Assembly: GCA_021791995.1 (NCBI GenBank)
Contig: JAJYVN010000077.1
Span: 1 to 11,091, forward strand
DNA: 11,091 bases
Source of the DNA: Bacillota bacterium
Lineage (GTDB): Bacteria > Bacillota > Sulfobacillia > RBS10-35 > JAJYVN01
Direction: 5' to 3'
In this document: positions 1 through 6,517 of the stretch, piece after piece
Numbering within the stretch: the first letter of the stretch is position 1
Layout of the letters: every line of letters starts with the position of its first letter
Position numbers and translations under genes: made by a program
Notes under the pieces: generated by a model
The model's database searches: none
What the model saw: only the letters and a program-made list of their open reading frames with translations
Told to the model about the DNA's origin: nothing

Positions 1-308
1 TCATCGTCCGCATACGAGGTGAGCATGATCACCTTCGTCTCGGGTCGCTGGGAACGGATCTCGCGACAGGCCTCGACCCCTGAGCCATCCGGCAGCCGCA
101 CGTCCAGAACCACAACGTCAGGCTGCAACCGCTCGGCCAAGGCCACCGCCTCTTTTGCAGTGCTCGCCTCACCCACGACAGTGGTGGCTTCACTCGCCGC
201 CAGCAGGGAGTGCAAGCCGAGGCGGACCACCTCGTGATCATCCACCAACAGAACCCGAATCGGTGCTTGCCCCGATTCTGCGGGACTTCCATCATCCTCT
301 GCACTCAT
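1..308 (-). CDS. NarL/FixJ-type response regulator, receiver domain (partial, cut by window edge)
   Basis: This is the receiver domain of a two-component response regulator, which takes a phosphoryl group from the kinase encoded just upstream and normally controls transcription in the cytoplasm. The visible 102 residues contain the acidic pair D23-D24 in VLLVDDHEVVR, the phospho-acceptor D69 in VVVLDVRLPDGSG, and the switch threonine T97 in VIMLTSYADD. The VDDHEVVRLGL signature is typical of the NarL/LuxR-type subfamily, so a C-terminal helix-turn-helix is expected beyond the left edge but is not visible. The ATG at 306-308 overlaps the kinase TGA (305-307) as ATGA, indicating translational coupling. 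There is a short N-terminal extension of about 16 residues (DDGSPAESGQ region) before the first strand. Subfamily assignment rests on the receiver sequence and on its partner being a HisKA_3 kinase. Confidence 0.93.
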   Translation of the reverse strand, partial: MSAEDDGSPAESGQAPIRVLLVDDHEVVRLGLHSLLAASEATTVVGEASTAKEAVALAERLQPDVVVLDVRLPDGSGVEACREIRSQRPETKVIMLTSYADD

Positions 309-1729
309 GCCGCATCCCCTCCGCTTCCCTGCGCCTCGGGCAGAGGCTTCTCGACGGTAATCCGAACCGTGGTGCCCTGGCCCGGGGTGCTATCGATCAC
401 GAGTTCGCCGCCGAGGGTTTCGGCCCTCTGGCGCATGTTGCGTAAGCCGTTGTGCTCTCGCCCAAGCTCCGATGGCAAAAGTCCCTTCCCGTCGTCCGCA
501 ACCGCAAGGATAATGCGCTCCGGAGTGCACGAGAGCCGGATCTCTAGGCGGTTGCCACCCGAGTGCCGCACCGCATTGGACAGGGCCTCACGCGCAATGT
601 GCCAGAGCTCCCACTGCACGGACCTCTCCACCCCGCTGCAGTCTCCTTCAATGTGGAGCGTTGTCTCGAATGCCGCGTCGCCCGGCAGAGAGCTCAACAA
701 GTTGCGCAAGAGGTTGGGGAACCCGTCGGCATCGGAGAGTTGCGAACGCAGGTCGAAGACATAGTGCCGAATGTCTGCGCTGATATCGCCCAGCCGATCA
801 ATGGCACCATCGACCACAGCATAGGCGGAACTGGCTTCCTCGATCGCGTGGAGCGAACTCTCAAGCTGAAGCATCACCGCATACAACGCCTGGATCACGC
901 CATCGTGGAGATCCATGGCGATGCGCTCGCGCTCGGCGACCACAGACAGGCTCTCGAGCTGACCATACAGGCGGGCATTGTTCACGGCGATCGCTGCCTG
1001 TGCGGCGAAGCGCTCAAGGATCTCCCGATCCGGGGCAGTGAAACCTTCATTATCGAGCTTCGAGGCAAGATATAGGTTCCCCAGCACCTTCCCCTGACCG
1101 AGCACCGGGGTTGCCAGCATGGTTTGCAGCGGCGGGCGATTCTCGGGGAAACCAACAATTGCCGGATCCAGGGCGATGTCCTCGAGACGCGTGGCGGTGC
1201 GCTGTGCCATACGCGCACGCGCAGCGGCGTCAATCCCGTGCGTGTAGACGGCACCGATCGTCTCGTCTTCCTTGAGGATGGCGAGGGCACCGTATCGCGC
1301 GCCGATCACCTCACAACTCTTGTCCACAACCTTCTGCATCACCTCCGCTGGATCCAACTTGGAGGTAAGATCCAGCGTAGCCTCCTGCAAGGCAACCAAT
1401 TGCTGACGCTGGGAACGCTCGGTCGCGTAAGCTTGATGCAGGTTACTCTCCGCCCGTTCCAGGACGCGCCAGATGCTGGTGGCAAAGACCGCCACCCCGA
1501 CCAAGAGCGTCACGCCAGCGGCAATGGTGGCATATCCGGTATTCAGATACCGATCATAGAGAAAGTATTCGACCGCGACCGCAGCCAAGACCAGTCCCAG
1601 GGGCAGGCCAATGCCCCAAACCTTCAGGGACGACAACTCCGATATGCGTTCACGGTCCGTCGTTGCCGCCTCCGTCCAAGCGAAGCGCTCTGGGCGCAGT
1701 GTAGCAGAGGATTCCCAAGTACGCAGCAC
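305..1729 (-). CDS. GAF-domain sensor histidine kinase, NarL/DegS-like (HisKA_3 + HATPase)
   Basis: A 474-residue sensor kinase that autophosphorylates a histidine and passes phosphate to the regulator encoded immediately downstream. Order of parts: a polar N-terminus, two membrane segments (about 38-57 and 66-87) with almost no extracellular loop, a linker predicted to be helical (88-120), a GAF domain (about 125-255), the dimerisation/phosphoacceptor helix with DLHDGVIQ (phospho-His H275) and an HATPase_c domain with N-box N385 (EALSNAVRHSG), G1 box DDGKG at 412-416 and the NGLRNM/GQGTT region at 427-454. The short periplasmic part suggests that the signal is sensed by the GAF domain or in the membrane, but the ligand cannot be read from sequence. 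No Cys/His haem signature is evident. The start is uncertain: the GTG at 1729 has AAGG directly against it, which is too close for a normal RBS. An in-frame TAA lies 11 codons upstream, so a downstream non-ATG start remains possible. Confidence 0.93.
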   Translation of the reverse strand: MLRTWESSATLRPERFAWTEAATTDRERISELSSLKVWGIGLPLGLVLAAVAVEYFLYDRYLNTGYATIAAGVTLLVGVAVFATSIWRVLERAESNLHQAYATERSQRQQLVALQEATLDLTSKLDPAEVMQKVVDKSCEVIGARYGALAILKEDETIGAVYTHGIDAAARARMAQRTATRLEDIALDPAIVGFPENRPPLQTMLATPVLGQGKVLGNLYLASKLDNEGFTAPDREILERFAAQAAIAVNNARLYGQLESLSVVAERERIAMDLHDGVIQALYAVMLQLESSLHAIEEASSAYAVVDGAIDRLGDISADIRHYVFDLRSQLSDADGFPNLLRNLLSSLPGDAAFETTLHIEGDCSGVERSVQWELWHIAREALSNAVRHSGGNRLEIRLSCTPERIILAVADDGKGLLPSELGREHNGLRNMRQRAETLGGELVIDSTPGQGTTVRITVEKPLPEAQGSGGDAA

Positions 1730-1760
1730 CCTTCGTGGCCGTCTTCGACGGGTGCAGCTT

Positions 1761-1834
1761 TACGAAACGCGGGAAGCGTTCGGACGGGGCCCTGCGGGCC
1801 AGTTGCTCAGGGCCGGTGCGTACGAAACGGGAAC
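1761..1834. repeat. Imperfect direct repeat upstream of the kinase gene
   Basis: TACGAAACGCGGGAA (1761-1775) and TACGAAACGGGAA (1821-1833) share TACGAAACG plus GGGAA and start exactly 60 bases apart. Each is preceded by GGTGC at slightly different distances. They lie 30-105 bases upstream of the kinase start, where binding sites for a regulator, possibly the cognate one, would be expected. The regulatory role is inferred from position only. Confidence 0.45.
1788..1800. repeat. GC-rich inverted repeat GGCCC-TGC-GGGCC
   Basis: Perfect 5-base arms with a 3-base centre, between the two TACGAAACG repeats upstream of the kinase. No T-run follows on either strand, so it is not a convincing terminator. 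If it falls in the 5' leader of the kinase mRNA it would form a small stable hairpin. Confidence 0.4.
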
Positions 1835-1940
1835 AATCGGGCATGATTTCATCCTGTCAACTGGTGTCGCTCACCCCAATCATCTACCAGGGGAGACAGA
1901 CGTCGGATCTCGCAAGGAAGTACCCGTAGCCCGACACGGA

Positions 1941-1955
1941 CAACCGTCCCGGTTG
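1941..1955. repeat. Inverted repeat CAACCG-TCC-CGGTTG
   Basis: Perfect 6-base arms with a 3-base centre in the non-coding gap. There is no adjacent T-tract and no promoter element overlaps it. It could be an operator half-site pair or chance; nothing else in the sequence decides this. Confidence 0.35.
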
Positions 1956-2101
1956 AGTGCATCGACGGCGATGAGCGCGGGCAACCGCAGGTCCTGCACC
2001 CGGGCACTCGTGCGGACCATTATCTCTCCGATACCTGATGTGACCCACCCATGTCGGGCTGCACCCGAAGGGACAACACTAGCCCGTGCTGTTGCTATCT
2101 A

Positions 2102-2110
2102 TGGTATAAC
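2102..2110 (+). promoter_or_regulatory. Extended -10 promoter TGG-TATAAC
   Basis: TATAAC at 2105-2110 is preceded by TG at the extended -10 position (2102-2103). No good -35 is seen about 17 bases upstream, which an extended -10 can tolerate. The expected transcript start would be near 2116-2118, almost on the ATG at 2118. A leaderless or near-leaderless message is therefore possible, or transcription simply begins here and serves the genes from 2424 onward. Confidence 0.4.
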
Positions 2111-2117
2111 GCAAGGT

Positions 2118-2414
2118 ATGCAGCCTAGAATGTGCATGGATCGCCTCTGCCCGACCGATGGTCACACGCATGAATGGACGCAGGACTTTCCGCTACCCGG
2201 TGCGCCAGGAGCGGCTTGCCCACACTGTGGAGGGCCACCGAGGGAAAGCCGGTGCCCGTCGTTGACGTGGACCGTGGGTGTACACGGGGTTGGAACGGAA
2301 GAGCACATGCGCATGTATCCCACGGTCACCCCGAGCATTGGAGGGGCGAACGAGAACCGTGCATGGGGCACCCCATCATGGAGATCGACCAAAACACTCG
2401 GCCTTGGGAGATGA
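2118..2414 (+). CDS. Small hypothetical protein with zinc-ribbon-like CPHCGG (tentative)
   Basis: A 98-residue reading frame of unknown function. Its first half looks protein-like: MCMDRLC, then HTHEWTQDF, then ACPHCGGPP, so Cys and His residues are spaced in a way that could bind one zinc ion. The second half is low in hydrophobic residues and its codon pattern is weak, with another frame over 2230-2410 about as plausible. Translation could begin at ATG 2118 (AAGG one base upstream, or leaderless from the extended -10) or at the in-frame ATG 2130. Its TGA (2412-2414) is nine bases before the next gene's ATG, which fits an operon. No family was recognised, and it may be an untranslated leader instead. 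A frameshift in the middle cannot be excluded. Confidence 0.35.
   Translation: MQPRMCMDRLCPTDGHTHEWTQDFPLPGAPGAACPHCGGPPRESRCPSLTWTVGVHGVGTEEHMRMYPTVTPSIGGANENRAWGTPSWRSTKTLGLGR
2305..2316. repeat. 12-base palindrome ACATGC-GCATGT
   Basis: A perfect palindrome of form ACATG-NN-CATGT, about 110 bases upstream of the ATG at 2424. The same form (ACATGG-CCATGT) occurs in the imuB/dnaE2 regulatory region at 7784-7795. It lies inside the tentative ORF 2118-2414, or, if that ORF is not real, in the leader of the following genes, where it could be an operator. Confidence 0.45.
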
Positions 2415-2423
2415 GCGGTCGGA

Positions 2424-2690
2424 ATGTCCAACGATGCGGCCATGCGACTCTGGTTCGGCACCGTCTCTCTGCGTGAGGTCCCAGCCAGCGCATCGCCTGC
2501 TCTCCAGGAACTCTGGCGTGCGGGAGGTCTCACCGAAACGGAGCGGCGAGTCCTGGGGGCAACGCTCCGCCTCGAGGATGACAGCGAGCGCCGCCGCAGT
2601 TTGATTCGGGCAACGCGACACCTCATCCGCCAGGCAGGATATAACGTTGATCTCTTGTCCACGCCGGCTGCACCCATGCGTGGCCTGTGA
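2424..2690 (+). CDS. Small hypothetical protein, predicted helical (88 aa)
   Basis: Family not recognised. The frame has the codon pattern of the surrounding real genes (mostly G or C at third positions) and an amino-acid composition of a soluble helical protein. Two amphipathic, highly charged stretches span about residues 22-50 (ALQELWRAGGLTETERRVLG) and 53-72 (EDDSERRRSLIRATRHLIR). The second could be a short coiled coil or helical hairpin. There is no signal peptide, membrane segment or cysteine. ATG 2424 has GGGAG at 2406-2410, 13 bases upstream, which is a loose RBS spacing. It lies 81 bases before the membrane ligase gene on the same strand, so co-expression is likely, but nothing in the sequence shows a joint function. 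Confidence 0.6.
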   Translation: MSNDAAMRLWFGTVSLREVPASASPALQELWRAGGLTETERRVLGATLRLEDDSERRRSLIRATRHLIRQAGYNVDLLSTPAAPMRGL

Positions 2691-2700
2691 GGTCGAAAGC

Positions 2701-2735
2701 GCGCGAATCGCGCCCGAGCGCCTAGGAGAGGGCGC
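2701..2735 (+). other. Two small stem-loops between the 88-aa gene and the ligase gene
   Basis: GCGCGA-A-TCGCGC (2701-2713) is a near-perfect palindrome. GCGCC (2718-2722) pairs with GGCGC (2731-2735) around an 8-base loop that contains AGGAG. Neither is followed by a T-run, so neither reads as a rho-independent terminator. They would fold in the message just upstream of the ligase start and could affect processing or translation; this is inference. Confidence 0.35.
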
Positions 2736-2771
2736 CTCAAACGGCGAACTCCGAACAGGGGGGGACGCGAT

Positions 2772-5384
2772 TTGCGCGTGCTCGTCGTCGCCGGTGCACT
2801 GCTTGGCATCGGCTGGCTGATTGTCCGCGGAACGTTGGAAGCACCAGTCAGCGTCTTCAACGCCCCCGCTGCGTATGGCGGAGCATATGCCGCATCCCAT
2901 CCCCTGGCCCTGCTGGCCTTAATCGCGGTGGTGGCGGCGATGGCCATGTGGTGGCGCGGTGGTGCCTACCTACCCGTGCGGCCCCTGCGCATTGCCCTCG
3001 CCCTTCCGCTGCTGGCGCTGATCCTCTCCGCCTGGCGCGGGGTCTATCCGCACGATGGATGGTATGATCTCTGGACCATCTGTGTCGCGCTCGCGCTGTA
3101 TGGGATCTTGGTGGATGCCATTGCACCACAGGAAACATCGCGGTCGTGGTCCCAGACGACGGATCTGCCCCCGCCGACGAAGAGACGACGTGCCCGGAGG
3201 CGCATCGTGCTCCCCATCATGGGAGGCGGTGGTCCCGAGGATGTCGACGAGCCCCCACCGCCGAGCGACCATGATTCCCCACTCCCCGCACCACCTCCCC
3301 CGGAAGAACCCCCGACGGCGGAGGCAAACGGCGAGGTAGTAGCCTCGGAAGACCTGAGTGCACCGCCCTCCTTCTTCCGCGAACTGCCGGAATGGATTGG
3401 AGAGAAGGGCGAAGAACCAGTGCCGGCGGATCGCTGGCCGATCGCATGGCGACCCAAGCAGCGCCTGCCACGCGATCGGCCAGAGGAGGTGCCGGAGCCG
3501 CCTGTCACGGGTGAGGGCGCCCCGCCCACTGCCCTTGCGCCGCTTCCGTCTCCGCGCAGGGAACGCCGGACACATGGACGGCACGCGGGGAGGGCGCCCA
3601 CCTCATCCATCACCGACAAGATACGTCGGCTCACCGACTGGACCGTCGCGTGGGTCAAGCACTTGCCCCATCGTTTCCCACGCTTGCCAGCGGTCGGACC
3701 GCAGCGTCGGGGAGCCGACGTTCCCAAGTGGCTGCCCGTCTCACTACGCGACGCGATTCTGGTCAGCATGGCCCTCGGCGGGTGCGCCCTCGCTCTGCTC
3801 GCCGCTCGCCAGTTCTTGGTCGGAACCCCAACGCCGGTCGGGTGGACCGGCCCGAGCCTTGCACATCTGATCCCTGTTCGCGTCACCGCAACACTGCGCA
3901 ATCCCAACGCCTACGGCTCGGTCTGCCTGCTGTTCCTCGGCGTATCCACCGTTCTGGCCCTCGGAGAACGGCGACCTCTGCGCGTGGTGGGGATCAGCGC
4001 GCTCGCGCTCAACACCATGGCCCTAGTTCTCACCTTCTCACGTGGCGCCTATCTGGGACTTGTCGCACTCGTCGTCATCACAGCCCTGCTGTTGGGAACC
4101 GAACGGCGCCGGAACACCCACAGCGCGCTGGCTGCAGTGGTCCTCCCGTGCCTCCTCCTGGGTGCCGTGTTACCGGGAGTCTTCCACCGCACGAAAACCA
4201 TCGTCGTAGGCACCAGTGCACTCGCGACCCGACTGTTCACATGGCACGACGTGCTGCGCATGTTCGACGCCCGACCACTCCTCGGCGTCGGGCCGGGCGG
4301 CATCAACGTCCTCTATCCCGTCTTTTTCGCACTCAAGACTTTTTCCACCGAGGTGCTCATCACCATCCCGGGGGGCGCGGATAACGACCCTCTCCAATGG
4401 CTTGCCACAACCGGAATCGTTGGCAGTTGCGCCCTTGTGGTATGCTTGGTGATCTGGTGGGTAGCGATGCATCGCCGGTTGCGATCGCGAGCAATGAGGG
4501 CGGGGCGGATCCGTGCTGTTGCCCCACTGGTCGGGGCTCTGGCGGCCATCGCGGTGCAGGGGCTGTTTGAAACCACCGCCTTCCTGCTTCCTGTGGAACT
4601 GCTGGGTGCGGTCGTGCTGGCGCTTTTGACCGTGGATGCGGGGTTGGTTCGGCAACAGTATCGGACAACGCGCTACCGATCCGGGCTGGTCGCAGGTGTA
4701 CTGGCCCTGGTCCTGGCGCTTTTGCTCTTCCGGCCTTGGCCTGGCTTCTCCACCTACTTGCAGGGTTGGAGTCAGGTGGTATCGGGGAACGTGGCAACCG
4801 CCGTCCCCAACCTGAGCGTTGCCGCAGCTAGTGATCCGTCCAATTCCCGATATTGGGCAGCGCTCGGGGACGCCACGGTCATCGAGAGTGCCCTCGAGAC
4901 GTCCAAGGGAACACCCCTCCCCCCCAGCTTCACAGCCTCGGCGCGGACGGATCTGGTGACTGCTTTGCGTCTCGATCCCTTTGACTCCAACACCTGGCTC
5001 GTGGCAGCCACCTGGGAAACCGAGGAGGGCAGCGCACTGGCTGCGGCCTGCGCAGCCCAGCAGTCCATGCGCGACAATCCCTACGCGGCCGAAGCCGCGT
5101 TTTGGTTCGCGGGCGAATTGGACAAACTCGGTGCGACATACGCGCAGGCCAGCCGGCAGAATTATGGATACACCGCGCGGCTGCTCCCGCTTGTGTTGGA
5201 GGTTTTGCGGCAGGACGGCGAGACGTCCACATCCCCCGGATACGCGACGGACGAGCAGATCCTCGCACAGGCCACCGCCACATGGGGAAGCGGGCCGCTT
5301 CCCACCACACCGGCCGAACCACTCTCGGCGGCGCAATGCAAGCCGCTTCTATCCAGTAGTTTGCTCTGGCCCAAGGCGATCTAG
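2772..5384 (+). CDS. O-antigen ligase/polymerase-like membrane protein (WaaL/Wzy superfamily) with a large disordered insert
   Basis: An 870-residue polytopic membrane protein resembling O-antigen ligases/polymerases, which transfer or polymerise lipid-linked glycans at the outer face of the membrane; the substrate here is unknown. Four membrane segments (about 1-20, 43-61, 70-88, 98-116) precede a hydrophilic insert (about 120-320), then further segments from 327 on. Family signs are LRNPNAYG (375-382), LTFSRGAYLG (420-429), the large loop with RPLLGVGPGGINVLYP (501-516), DNDPLQWLATTGIVG (537-551) and the last helices to about 652. Residues 660-870 are soluble and TPR-like (AVPNLSVAAASDPSNSRYWAALGDA). 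The insert is rich in Pro, Glu and Arg with a KRRRARRR cluster, which suggests a cytoplasmic, disordered loop. The start is a TTG with a G-run (2758-2764) seven bases upstream. The length exceeds usual WaaL (about 400) because of the insert and the tail. The gene ends one base from the convergent isomerase gene. Confidence 0.85.
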   Translation: MRVLVVAGALLGIGWLIVRGTLEAPVSVFNAPAAYGGAYAASHPLALLALIAVVAAMAMWWRGGAYLPVRPLRIALALPLLALILSAWRGVYPHDGWYDLWTICVALALYGILVDAIAPQETSRSWSQTTDLPPPTKRRRARRRIVLPIMGGGGPEDVDEPPPPSDHDSPLPAPPPPEEPPTAEANGEVVASEDLSAPPSFFRELPEWIGEKGEEPVPADRWPIAWRPKQRLPRDRPEEVPEPPVTGEGAPPTALAPLPSPRRERRTHGRHAGRAPTSSITDKIRRLTDWTVAWVKHLPHRFPRLPAVGPQRRGADVPKWLPVSLRDAILVSMALGGCALALLAARQFLVGTPTPVGWTGPSLAHLIPVRVTATLRNPNAYGSVCLLFLGVSTVLALGERRPLRVVGISALALNTMALVLTFSRGAYLGLVALVVITALLLGTERRRNTHSALAAVVLPCLLLGAVLPGVFHRTKTIVVGTSALATRLFTWHDVLRMFDARPLLGVGPGGINVLYPVFFALKTFSTEVLITIPGGADNDPLQWLATTGIVGSCALVVCLVIWWVAMHRRLRSRAMRAGRIRAVAPLVGALAAIAVQGLFETTAFLLPVELLGAVVLALLTVDAGLVRQQYRTTRYRSGLVAGVLALVLALLLFRPWPGFSTYLQGWSQVVSGNVATAVPNLSVAAASDPSNSRYWAALGDATVIESALETSKGTPLPPSFTASARTDLVTALRLDPFDSNTWLVAATWETEEGSALAAACAAQQSMRDNPYAAEAAFWFAGELDKLGATYAQASRQNYGYTARLLPLVLEVLRQDGETSTSPGYATDEQILAQATATWGSGPLPTTPAEPLSAAQCKPLLSSSLLWPKAI
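3434..3483. repeat. Inverted repeat with 12-base perfect arms inside the ligase gene
   Basis: CTGGCCGATCGC (3434-3445) is the exact reverse complement of GCGATCGGCCAG (3472-3483), with a 26-base spacer. It falls in the part encoding the disordered insert (residues about 222-238, RWPIAW...RDRPE), where protein constraint is low. It could form a stem in the message or, as DNA, be a protein site. Nothing in the sequence shows a function. Confidence 0.7.
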
Positions 5385-5385
5385 A

Positions 5386-6195
5386 TCAGGCGAGCACGTG
5401 GGCATGCAACCAGTCGAGCCCCGCGCGGTATCCGGCCTCATGGTCAGTTTGCCCCTCATATTCAACGAGCCAGGGACCGCGGTAGGAGACGGCGACGAGG
5501 GCGTCCAGCGCAGACAAAAGATTGAGCTCTCCCTGACCGAGAACGGTGCCCTGGTAAGTCGCACGGCTGCCACGACCGTCTTTGATGTGCGTATGGCGAA
5601 CGTACGGCGCAATCACGCGGTAGAAACGCTCCACGGTTGGGAGGTCATGCCCACGCCAACGATAGTTCATCGTATCCAGATTGGCCCCTAGATTGGGGGA
5701 ACCAACTGCATCGAACACTCGCGCTTGGAAGTCGGCATCGTTGGTGACGAGCCCGTGGTTATCCAGGGCCAGCGTGAATCCCTCCGCTTCAATGAAGGGG
5801 CGGATCTGGCGTAATCCCTGGACGATGCGGGTAAACCAGTGGTCCTCCGCGACGGTGTCCTTGGGATGGCCACCGTCGATGCGCACCATGGAAGTCCCGG
5901 CCAGCCGCGCCAGACGGCAGATTTCACACAGACGGTCCACCTGGGCGGCAAGCGCGCTGTCATCCGGCTGGATGAAGTCGTTTCCCGCCGAGAGGGCGGA
6001 GAGGTGCATGCCGTGAGCCGCCAGGAGTTCGTGGAGCGCTCGCGCTTGGGCCTGGGCCACATCGAGGTCGCCATGGTCCCAGATGCGGGTGACCGGGATC
6101 TCGGCACAGGTGAACCCTGATTCGGAGGCAAAGGTAACGAAGCGCTCTAGGTCGTGCCCTGGAAGGTTGTAGAAGACGAGACCAAAGTCGGGCAT
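5386..6195 (-). CDS. Sugar phosphate isomerase/epimerase family TIM-barrel protein
   Basis: A 269-residue protein of the xylose isomerase-like TIM-barrel family (AP_endonuc_2 fold), cytoplasmic, usually metal-dependent and acting on sugars or polyols; the substrate cannot be told. Family landmarks appear in order: SGFTCAEIPV (26-35), the strand MVRIDGGH (103-110), LALDNHG with D145 and H147, GANLDTMN with D174, VRHTHIKDGRG with H201, H203 and D206, GQGELNLL (220-227) and GPWLVEYEG with E245. D145, D174, H203 and E245 are the likely metal or catalytic ligands by analogy. The start at ATG 6193-6195 is preceded by a G-rich RBS about seven bases upstream. The frame stays open upstream to 6540, but that stretch is not protein-like and overlaps the DUF6504 gene. 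It lies 58 bases downstream of that gene on the same strand, probably the last gene of the imuB transcript, which is an unexpected partner for DNA repair genes. Confidence 0.88.
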   Translation of the reverse strand: MPDFGLVFYNLPGHDLERFVTFASESGFTCAEIPVTRIWDHGDLDVAQAQARALHELLAAHGMHLSALSAGNDFIQPDDSALAAQVDRLCEICRLARLAGTSMVRIDGGHPKDTVAEDHWFTRIVQGLRQIRPFIEAEGFTLALDNHGLVTNDADFQARVFDAVGSPNLGANLDTMNYRWRGHDLPTVERFYRVIAPYVRHTHIKDGRGSRATYQGTVLGQGELNLLSALDALVAVSYRGPWLVEYEGQTDHEAGYRAGLDWLHAHVLA

Positions 6196-6253
6196 GCAGC
6201 GCACCCCCCAACTCCCCTGGTCTTCCCTGCTTGGTCGGTGATTCCTGCGGGAT

Positions 6254-6517
6254 TCAATCGTAAACCCGATGCAACACGAACCGGCCGTCATCCTCCCCGG
6301 CCAGTTCGTAAACCCCGCCGCTTTTGGTACACACACGGTAGAAGGTGCGGTCAGGGGTAGCGCCTGCAAGCCCCTGTTGCCGCCACCAAGGTACCTGGTA
6401 AACCCACTCATCGAGGAGTTGGTCGATCCAAAGCCAGTGGCCCTGCCAACGGAAGGCCTCCGGCCTTCCGTCCCTCCCGTAGCGCACCTGGATCGATCGA
6501 TCAACAACGTGCGCCAT
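6254..6517 (-). CDS. DUF6504 family protein, ImuB-associated small domain
   Basis: An 87-residue protein matching the pattern of DUF6504, known mainly as a neighbour of Y-family polymerase/ImuB genes. Visible landmarks are FRWQGHWLWID (22-32), DEWVYQVPWW (36-45), RTFYRV (57-62), GGVYELA (67-73) and the closing GRFVLHRVYD (78-87). The succession of short hydrophobic and aromatic strands suggests a small beta-rich fold. A similar EWW...YELL...WFVERVYD-like pattern ends longer ImuB proteins of Actinobacteria, so this looks like the detached C-terminal module of ImuB. ATG 6515-6517 has GGGAG nine bases upstream and lies inside the end of imuB (17-base overlap), which favours coupled translation. 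An in-frame start at 6568 would add residues coded inside imuB and has no better RBS. A direct role in the mutasome is inferred from context. Confidence 0.8.
   Translation of the reverse strand: MAHVVDRSIQVRYGRDGRPEAFRWQGHWLWIDQLLDEWVYQVPWWRQQGLAGATPDRTFYRVCTKSGGVYELAGEDDGRFVLHRVYD
6449..6471. repeat. Inverted repeat with 10-base perfect arms in the DUF6504 gene
   Basis: ACGGAAGGCC (6449-6458) and GGCCTTCCGT (6462-6471) are exact reverse complements around a 3-base centre. It lies about 46 bases downstream of the DUF6504 start (residues about 16-23, RDGRPEAF). In the message this would be a stable hairpin near the 5' end of the reading frame. Compare the longer one at 7950-7979 in dnaE2. Confidence 0.7.
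6491..6502. repeat. Triple GATC palindrome at the imuB/DUF6504 junction
   Basis: Three consecutive GATC units form a perfect 12-base palindrome overlapping the last bases of imuB and codons 6-9 of the DUF6504 gene (DRSI). It could be chance, or a cluster of methylation sites if the organism has a GATC methylase. Confidence 0.5.

Larger units (their letters stand above)
1730..2117. other. Intergenic region without a convincing gene
   Basis: This gap of about 390 bases lies between the minus-strand kinase and the plus-strand small ORFs, so it should carry divergent regulatory sequence. Frames stay open across it but with poor codon pattern and no family resemblance. For the kinase, a TTGACA hexamer on the minus strand (1860-1855) is a possible -35, but no good -10 sits 16-18 bases from it. 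For the plus genes, an extended -10 occurs at 2102-2110. Small inverted repeats occur at 1788-1800, 1941-1955 and CAACA/TGTTG at 2074-2078/2090-2094. No tRNA, riboswitch or CRISPR structure was recognised. Confidence 0.55.

Noticed and set aside
1855..1860. TTGACA as the -35 of a kinase promoter
   Set aside because: No acceptable -10 lies 16-18 bases downstream on the minus strand, so it is noted only within the intergenic description.
1611..2414. Long plus-strand open frame of 267 codons
   Set aside because: Its first part is antisense to the kinase and the middle crosses the non-coding gap with poor codon pattern. Only the last part (from 2118) looks possibly coding and is listed as tentative.
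2162..2947. 261-codon minus-strand open frame
   Set aside because: It is antisense to the 88-residue gene and the ligase start. Its Arg/Ser-rich composition is typical of a shadow frame in high-GC DNA.
4170..5336. 388-codon minus-strand open frame
   Set aside because: It is antisense to the well-supported membrane ligase gene, its composition is rich in Arg, Gly and Pro, and it resembles no family.
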